Assembly (NCBI GenBank): GCA_025345505.1 | Contig: JANVCC010000120.1 | Span: forward strand, 7,344,053 to 7,408,052 | DNA: 64,000 bases | Origin: Todiramphus chloris collaris | Taxonomy: Eukaryota; Chordata; Aves; Coraciiformes; Alcedinidae | Direction of reading: 5' to 3' | Part shown: positions 58,556-64,000 of the stretch, in pieces | Numbering within the stretch: position 1 is the first letter of the stretch | How the letters are laid out: every line of letters begins with the position of its first letter | Translations under genes and position numbers: made by a program | The notes under the pieces: model-generated | What the model saw: only the letters and a program-made list of their open reading frames with translations | Told to the model about the DNA's origin: nothing | Database searches by the model: none

Positions 58556-58925
58556 CCTTGGTGGGAGGGGATTTGGAAAGACAGAGACCTGGGGAAGGAA
58601 GGAGCATGCTCCTGAAGGGTCTCTGGAGGAGCTGCCAGCCTGGGGCAGGTACCTGTTGGGAGCCAACCTCTCCTGGGCTCACACAGCCGAGCTCTGACTC
58701 GGGGCTCTCCCACCAAGCCCTGGGCCTGGCGTTCCCAGAATTGCCTTGGCCATTCCTCAGTGCCTGCCTGCTCTGGGGTGCTCTGAACCCGCTGGGGAAT
58801 GCCAGGTAAGATGAAGATTTGTTTGCATTTCTCTTTTTAAGAGATGGTGAATTTTTGGGAGCAGCCTTGCTCCTCTCCTCTCCTCTCCTCTCCTCTCGGG
58901 CCCTTCCTCCAGCTCTCTTTGAACA
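58556..58925. other. Spacer with pentamer repeat
   Basis: GC-rich unique DNA with a (TCCTC)n tract at 58870-58897. No gene. Confidence 0.4.
58870..58897. repeat. (TCCTC)n simple repeat
   Basis: Five to six near-perfect pentamer units, pyrimidine-only on plus. Confidence 0.9.
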
Positions 58926-59240
58926 AACCATTCCTTTTGCAGAGTCCCGTTGTTTAAATTTGCCGAGTGCTGAGTCTCAACCTCCTGTTAATTGGTTTTG
59001 CCTGTCTTTGTGCGTTCTGTTAAATAAGAAAATGCCACACATAAAATTTTAATTTTGAAAGCTGCCTTGTTTGTTTTATATTGAAATTACCCACGCCACT
59101 CCAGCCTGCAGAAACAGACGCTTTCTCATTTCATTAAAAACTCTTTGTGATGATAAAAAGCAGCAGAAACGAGATAAAAAGTGGTGTTTCCTTAAAGGGA
59201 CATGAAAGTGAGAGAGATAAATCCCATGTATTGTAGGGGA
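58926..59240. other. AT-rich block, possible conserved element
   Basis: Includes CCTGTTAATTGG near 58983, ATAAAATTTTAATTTTG near 59041 and CATTTCATTAAAAACTC near 59128. CpG-poor. Confidence 0.3.
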
Positions 59241-59940
59241 TCAAATGCACTGCAAGGCTGCAAAGCAGAGATACTGGCTGGTGGCCAGCAGCGCTGTGCA
59301 GCGGTGGCTCCTCTCCCCGCACGCTGTGGGCTCTGCCTGGCCTGGCTTCTGCCACCCAGGACCTGCTACAGAGCACCCAGGAGGCCGTGGGTGTCCTCAG
59401 CCCTGGGTGCCCCCACCCTGTCCGTGCCATCTCCTCCGGGCAAGCAGAGTGCTGGCAAAGGGCAGCTGGCCCCTCTGTCTGGGGGTGAGGGCACTCGTTG
59501 ATGGCCAGTGCCTTGAAACCATCACCATGGCCTCAGCTCAGTCCCAAAGCTGCCCTGGCATTGCACAGGCCAAGGGGAAATCAGTGCCAAGGCAGGAAGG
59601 GCAGAGGGGATCTTTGCTGCTCGGCAAGTGGATTCAGGGCAGAGGGACCAGCACCTTCCTCTCCAGCCCTGGCTTTTCAGCCCTGGCCTGTGAGCACATG
59701 CAGATGATTGAACCAGCTTCCAGGAGAGACCTTCAGCAGGACCTCGGCAGTCCCAGCCCAGCCGCTCTCCGGTGCCTGCTGTCTGGGAAAGAGCTCCCTG
59801 GTAAGCAGCCCTGGTGCCATCGCCTGCTTTGCCATCCCTTGCTCTGGAGCCAATGTTCTGACCACTGGGTCTAGAGAACCAGACAAAGGATGCTGAGGGA
59901 AGTCAAGATCTGTTGGGTTTGTAGTGCTCCCCTTATTCTG
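59241..59940. other. GC-rich spacer
   Basis: A 209-codon plus frame (59245-59874) is overlapped by others and has no domain. Confidence 0.4.
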
Positions 59941-60245
59941 CCCAACTGGATCTGTAAATTGGTGTAAATGAACAAACTTCCAGTTTCACACTTGATTGCT
60001 TCACTTAATTTTTTTTTTTTCCTCATCCCTTAACATCAAAGTGAGTTTTTGCCTTCTTCATTTTCAATATTCTTTAGCAGTTGCTGAATTGCTATTCAGC
60101 TTTACTGAAATTTTCCACCCACTGCCATTTTAAAGGTCATTTAATTATTATTACAAAGAATTACAAAAAGATAGAGAATTGTCTAAATGCCTTAAGCTGC
60201 AACAGGTTATTAGCATGGATTTTTTTTTTTTTTTATGGTGATGTT
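59941..60245. other. AT-rich block with T runs
   Basis: Contains T12 (60009-60020), T15 (60220-60234) and GTCATTTAATTATTATTAC near 60136. Possibly a conserved element mixed with simple sequence. Confidence 0.35.
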
Positions 60246-61199
60246 AAATGGATCAGTGTTTGCAGCTTTGTGCTCAGCATAGCTCAGAACTCTTTGCCTG
60301 GTATCACCCCACTGAGGGACTGTGGCAGCCTGGGGCTGACCTCGGCAGTGATGCTCTGCAGTGACAGCCAGCCCTGCCCGGCCTGCAGCGGGGACCGACC
60401 TCTCCGCCCAGCGCTGCTCCCTCGAAAACACTCAAAGGCATTTCTGTGTCAATTCAGAGCAGGTTTCACAGCCCTGGGCTGCCAGCTGTAGACCAGAGAC
60501 CCGCAGCACCCAGCTTGCTCCTCTGGGTGGGAGCCTGGCAGTGCAAGTCCAGCGCTGGAGCTCAGGTTTCCGCCTTCATTTCAACAGTGCTTCGATGAGC
60601 AGTCACTGCTAAAGCATCTCTAAGCAGAAACTAAAAGCCAGGCTTCTGTTTTGCTGAAAACAGGCTTTCTGCTGAAACGCAGCCACCGCTGGTAAGCAGC
60701 CAACTGCCCACCCTGCAGAGACCCGGAGGATGTGCTGCGCTGATGGGTCTGCCAATGGCAGGAGAGCAGCAGGGGCTTGGGAGAGGCACACCAGGTTAAT
60801 CTTCTCTCTGAGCAGCCAGAAATTGTTGGTATTTACTGTACAGAGAATTCAAGATTATAAACCAAAAGAAATACTGCACATAAGCTTGGACAGGCAAGCC
60901 CAGAAACACAAGAGCGTTCATCAGCAGGAGGGAAGATGCCATGGGTGGGTCCTCAGCCTCTCGGGAATGAGCTCTCTCAGAGCCGGGGAAATCAGTCAGG
61001 AAGTTTGGACTAAATTGTAAAACCTTGCTCAGGCCTCTAGGTGGAAGGCTGGGAAAACAAATCCAATTACTAGAAAAGGGGTAGCTTGTCCCGAAGAGCA
61101 AAACTGAAGGTGCAATCACTTCATTTCACTCTTCACTTGCTGTCAGATGTGAATCAGGGTGTGGGCTGGGAGGGCACTGGTGAAGGCTTGCAAGGTTTT
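60246..61199. other. Unique non-coding stretch
   Basis: Balanced composition, short overlapping frames, no gene or repeat family. Confidence 0.4.
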
Positions 61200-61345
61200 A
61201 ACTGAAACAGTCTGACAAACAGACCTCAGCTCCCACATGCTCTTCCTGAGTATTGTGTCTCTGGAGTCTTCTGCTCCAGATGCTGTTTTGCAATAAATGC
61301 ATCACTCCTTTTGTACACTGTTGTGTAAAAGTGGAAAGACAGGCT
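61200..61345 (+). other. Polyadenylation-signal-like segment, possible LTR remnant
   Basis: AATAAA at 61292-61297 (in TTGCAATAAATGCATCACTC) is followed by T/GT-rich sequence (CCTTTTGTACACTG, TGTTGTGTAAAAG). That is the arrangement of a polyadenylation site and is also common in retroviral-type LTRs. No matching gene, second LTR or target duplication was recognised. Low confidence. Confidence 0.15.
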
Positions 61346-62680
61346 GCGGGCTGGCCGTGCTCTCCTGCTCTGGACCGAGCAGAGCAGGATCTGGGCTGGC
61401 AATGCAGGAGGCAGCAGGGCCGCGAGCCATGGGCTAGAGCACCCAAAGCACCCTGAGCCGTGCTGGGGGAGCTCCCCGAAGAAACCTGCAGCTCCCCGAA
61501 GAAAGCTGCAGCTCCCCAGGAGCAGCGCCAGCCCGGTGCAGGGAGGCTGCTCCAGCCCCACGGCAGAACAGAGTTCCTGGCACGGGGGAAATCCCCAGCC
61601 AAAGGCAGCCAGAGCACGGTCTTGCCCACGGAGACGGGCTGCTCTGACAGCAGCATAAGTGGAGGGAGGGTCCAGCCCTGTCTGTGCTTCGGCATCGTGT
61701 GTGCCACACAACTGCGAGGCGTGTGAAGCACGGAGCTTTCCTGCTCCGATTCCAGACCGCTCAGTCCCTGCCTGCACTCGTGGCCATCGGCCAAGTGTCA
61801 GGAATGAGCTTGACCACTGCTCCATGGGTCAGTTGACACCTCTACAGCCTGAGCAGGTAGGAAACTGCCTCCTGGACCCCGCTGCCAGCCCCGCCAGCTG
61901 CCGCACAGCCAGGGCCTGACTCACCTCGGATCAGTGGTTCCCGCTGCGCTGACATCATGGGAGCCGTGCGGGGAGAGCCGCTGTGTTTGTCTTTCTGCCC
62001 CGGTGACACACATCCGTCTCGTAGGAGGGCTCTGGGGCAGCCGGCGCTGCCCCACATTGCGCAGGCAGCAGCACAGCCCCGCCGTGCCCGGGGTCCCCGC
62101 TGACCCCGTCCTGGCTGCGAGAAGGAGGAAATGAGTTTCCTGACTGGCAACGCGTGCTCAGCTCGGTGCCTGGCAGAGCTCGTAGCAGGAGTGATGGGGA
62201 GCTCAGCCTGTGTCCCGAGGGGTTCACCAGGAGCACGCTTAGCACAAAAGGTCCCAAAGGTGCCGGCGAGGGTTAACCCTTTGGGTTTGTAGACTTCAGT
62301 GGGGCTCATAAGGGAAAGACATCTCCAGTCCTCCCTTACCTCCTGGGTGCCCAGAGCAGACATTCCAGCCTGGAAACACCTAGGAGTTGTTCCTGGATGG
62401 ACAGCCATCCTCCCTGTGATGCTCCTGCTGTGTGGTGGCACCACCAGCGTGTGCAGCGGCTTGGGACTGGGCTGCTGGAGAATGGCTGAGGGCCAAGGCT
62501 GGGATGGTGGCTGCCCCTCTGCTGCTGCCTCCTGCTGCGGGCACCGAGAGTTGCCAGGTGAGAGCACGTCCCCATGACATGGGGGGATGTTCTTGCTCTC
62601 AGAGCTGGAAACCCAGCAACGGGCCACAGAGCAGACAGCATGGGGACGTGTGTCCCTTGCTCAGGAAGCGTGTGACACTT
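61346..62680. other. GC-rich spacer
   Basis: A 261-codon minus frame (61842-62627) is opposed by plus frames in several phases. It also shares its DNA with other minus frames, and no domain is visible. Includes a 20-bp duplication at 61471-61518. Confidence 0.4.
61471..61518. repeat. 20-bp tandem repeat, 2.4 copies
   Basis: GCTCCCCGAAGAAA starts at 61471 and 61491, and GCTCCCC again at 61511. Confidence 0.9.
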
Positions 62681-63110
62681 CTGGCTTGCTACTTGTCTCC
62701 ATTCATCCCAGAGATGTGCCTACAGGTGACAACAGCTATAAGCCACTGCACTGCCTCAGCACCTGGCTGCAAAGCCAGCCTTGCTGCCCCAGCTCCCTCC
62801 CAGCCCACGTGCTGTGCTGGGGCCCGATGTCACCACGTGCCTGCACACTGGACGCACGTGATGGACAGGTGGACATGAGGCTGCAAAGTGGGCACCAGGG
62901 CTGTGCCAGGGATCTCAGCCCTAGGCAGTTTTGGAGGCTTTATCCTCTGCCCTGACATCTGCAAGGCACAGGGAAAGAGCAAGCACACTGCAGACCTCAC
63001 CTGGGTCCGAACAAGGATCCTCCACCATCCCTGGAGGGCATGAGCTGCTGTCCTGCTGCCCGCCACTCGCTGGTCTCAGGCATGTTCTGCTCCCAGTTCC
63101 TTAGAACTGC
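62681..63110. other. Mixed spacer
   Basis: Unique sequence of intermediate composition with no gene. Confidence 0.4.
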
Positions 63111-63310
63111 TTCCCAGATGGATATGACTTCTCAAGATGTATTTGCTCAGCAATAGGCATAAATCCTCTGTGCTTCACATTGCTCTGGGTGGGATAAAAT
63201 ATTCTGTGACTGTCTATTTAAATATCTTATGTTAATACCATGAAATGTTTGTTCAACTTCTATTATTCTCTGAAGTAGTAAACGCTCCCAGGCATGTCAG
63301 AGTACAGCCA
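63111..63310. other. AT-rich block, possible conserved element
   Basis: CpG-poor, with GGATAAAATATTCTGTG, CTATTTAAATATCTTATG and GTTAATACCATGAAATG words around 63190-63247. Confidence 0.35.
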
Positions 63311-64000
63311 ATCTGCAGCTGCAGATGCTGCATCTGAAGGAAACTTGGGGTGAGCCGCCAGGGATGTTTCTGGAGAAGGGGAGAGCTGACACTTTCCGGC
63401 AGAGGGGCCGTGCCGGGGAAGGGCTTAGGAAAACGGTAAATAGCTGCTGTCACGGCCACTTGCGTAACTGCTTGGTTTTCCCCATCATTATTTATTAGTT
63501 GAGTCTGTTGCTTCTCTCTGCTTTTGACTCTGCTGTGGTAAACCTGAGGTTACCCAGTAAGCCGGGAGTGCTACTTCAGAAAACAGAAGGTGCTGCCTGA
63601 TTGTAAATGGTCTGGGTACTTCTGTTAGACACGGCTCTGCTGGGATGAGGTGATCACAGCAGGGAGGGATCATCCAGATATTGAGTCACTGATGCATCCC
63701 AGGCATGGGCAGTGGCACCAGTCCTCCCTGGCTTTGGCACAGGGATGGAGGGGAAGCACCTTTCCAGGCCCTGCCCCTTGGCAGCTGTGACACCAGCCAT
63801 GGTTTGTCAGTGCCTTGCTGGTGTGCAGTTCCACTGTTCATGGAAGACCTCAGGCGATGAACACCAAGCTGCACAGCTCTCAAGTGGGACTGGCAGGAAG
63901 AATTCATTCTGCAGCCCCTTGGCTGGGTCACGATCTCTGGCTGGTCAGCCAAGAGCTCAGGTGCCCGCGCAACACCACACACTGCACCTGGCACAGCCTG
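63311..64000. other. Mixed spacer to window end
   Basis: Unique DNA with overlapping sub-105-codon frames. A CATTATTTATTAGTTG patch near 63485 is AT-rich. No gene or repeat recognised. Confidence 0.4.

Noticed and set aside
61842..62627. 261-codon minus frame
   Set aside because: It is overlapped by other open frames on both strands and contains no recognisable domain.
1..64000. CRISPR array, prokaryotic operons, tRNA/rRNA genes, integrated virus
   Set aside because: No regularly spaced repeats with unique spacers, no ribosome-binding-site-led gene strings, no cloverleaf or rRNA-like sequence, and no gag/pol/env-like frame were seen. The tandem arrays are contiguous minisatellites.

Overview
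This window looks like non-coding nuclear DNA from a bird. The best marker is one clear 3'-terminal CR1 LINE fragment (about 3600-4079, + strand). It carries the usual CR1 tail wording and ends in an ATTCTGTGATTT-type terminus. I saw no Alu, B1/B2 or L1 copies, and interspersed repeats are very sparse, which fits a compact avian genome. CR1 also occurs in crocodilians and turtles, so 'bird' is likely rather than proven. Nothing bacterial, viral or organellar is visible: no operons, rRNA, tRNA or CRISPR.

I could not identify any protein-coding gene with confidence. The many open reading frames are short, overlap on both strands in GC-rich DNA, and translate to Pro/Ser/Gly/Ala/Arg-rich text without recognisable domains. 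The only coding-like segment I would test is a possible 125-bp internal exon on the minus strand (13416-13540). It has canonical splice borders and an ordinary amino-acid mix, but I recognise no family and conserved regulatory DNA could explain it equally well.

The main organisation is an alternation of two kinds of DNA. GC-rich spacers hold decayed-looking sequence, CpG-rich patches and minisatellites. Between them sit discrete AT-rich islands of about 150-800 bp, CpG-poor and full of homeodomain (TAATTA), SOX/HMG, POU octamer, forkhead and PBX-MEIS-like words. Strong islands lie near 1.5-1.76, 5.9-6.45, 8.3-8.8, 12.7-13.0, 16.6-16.9, 17.3-17.5, 17.9-18.5, 19.4-19.95, 20.0-20.9, 25.1-25.4, 32.0-32.3, 35.2-35.5, 38.3-38.6, 39.2-39.6, 46.7-47.1, 47.6-48.0, 52.5-52.8, 53.2-53.4 and 53.6-53.8 kb. 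This is what a conserved-element-rich gene desert, or a very large intron, near a developmental regulator would look like. The target gene cannot be named from this sequence.

Local repeats include minisatellites of 42 bp (7769-7915), 23 bp (23945-24098), 28 bp (35563-35702) and 18 bp (33006-33059), several smaller duplications, homopolymer T tracts, and a perfect 22-bp palindrome (35973-35994). The last 7 kb (from about 57 kb) has fewer islands and more ordinary unique sequence. No previously undescribed system is evident. The most testable observations are the islands, the exon candidate and the PBX-MEIS-type site.
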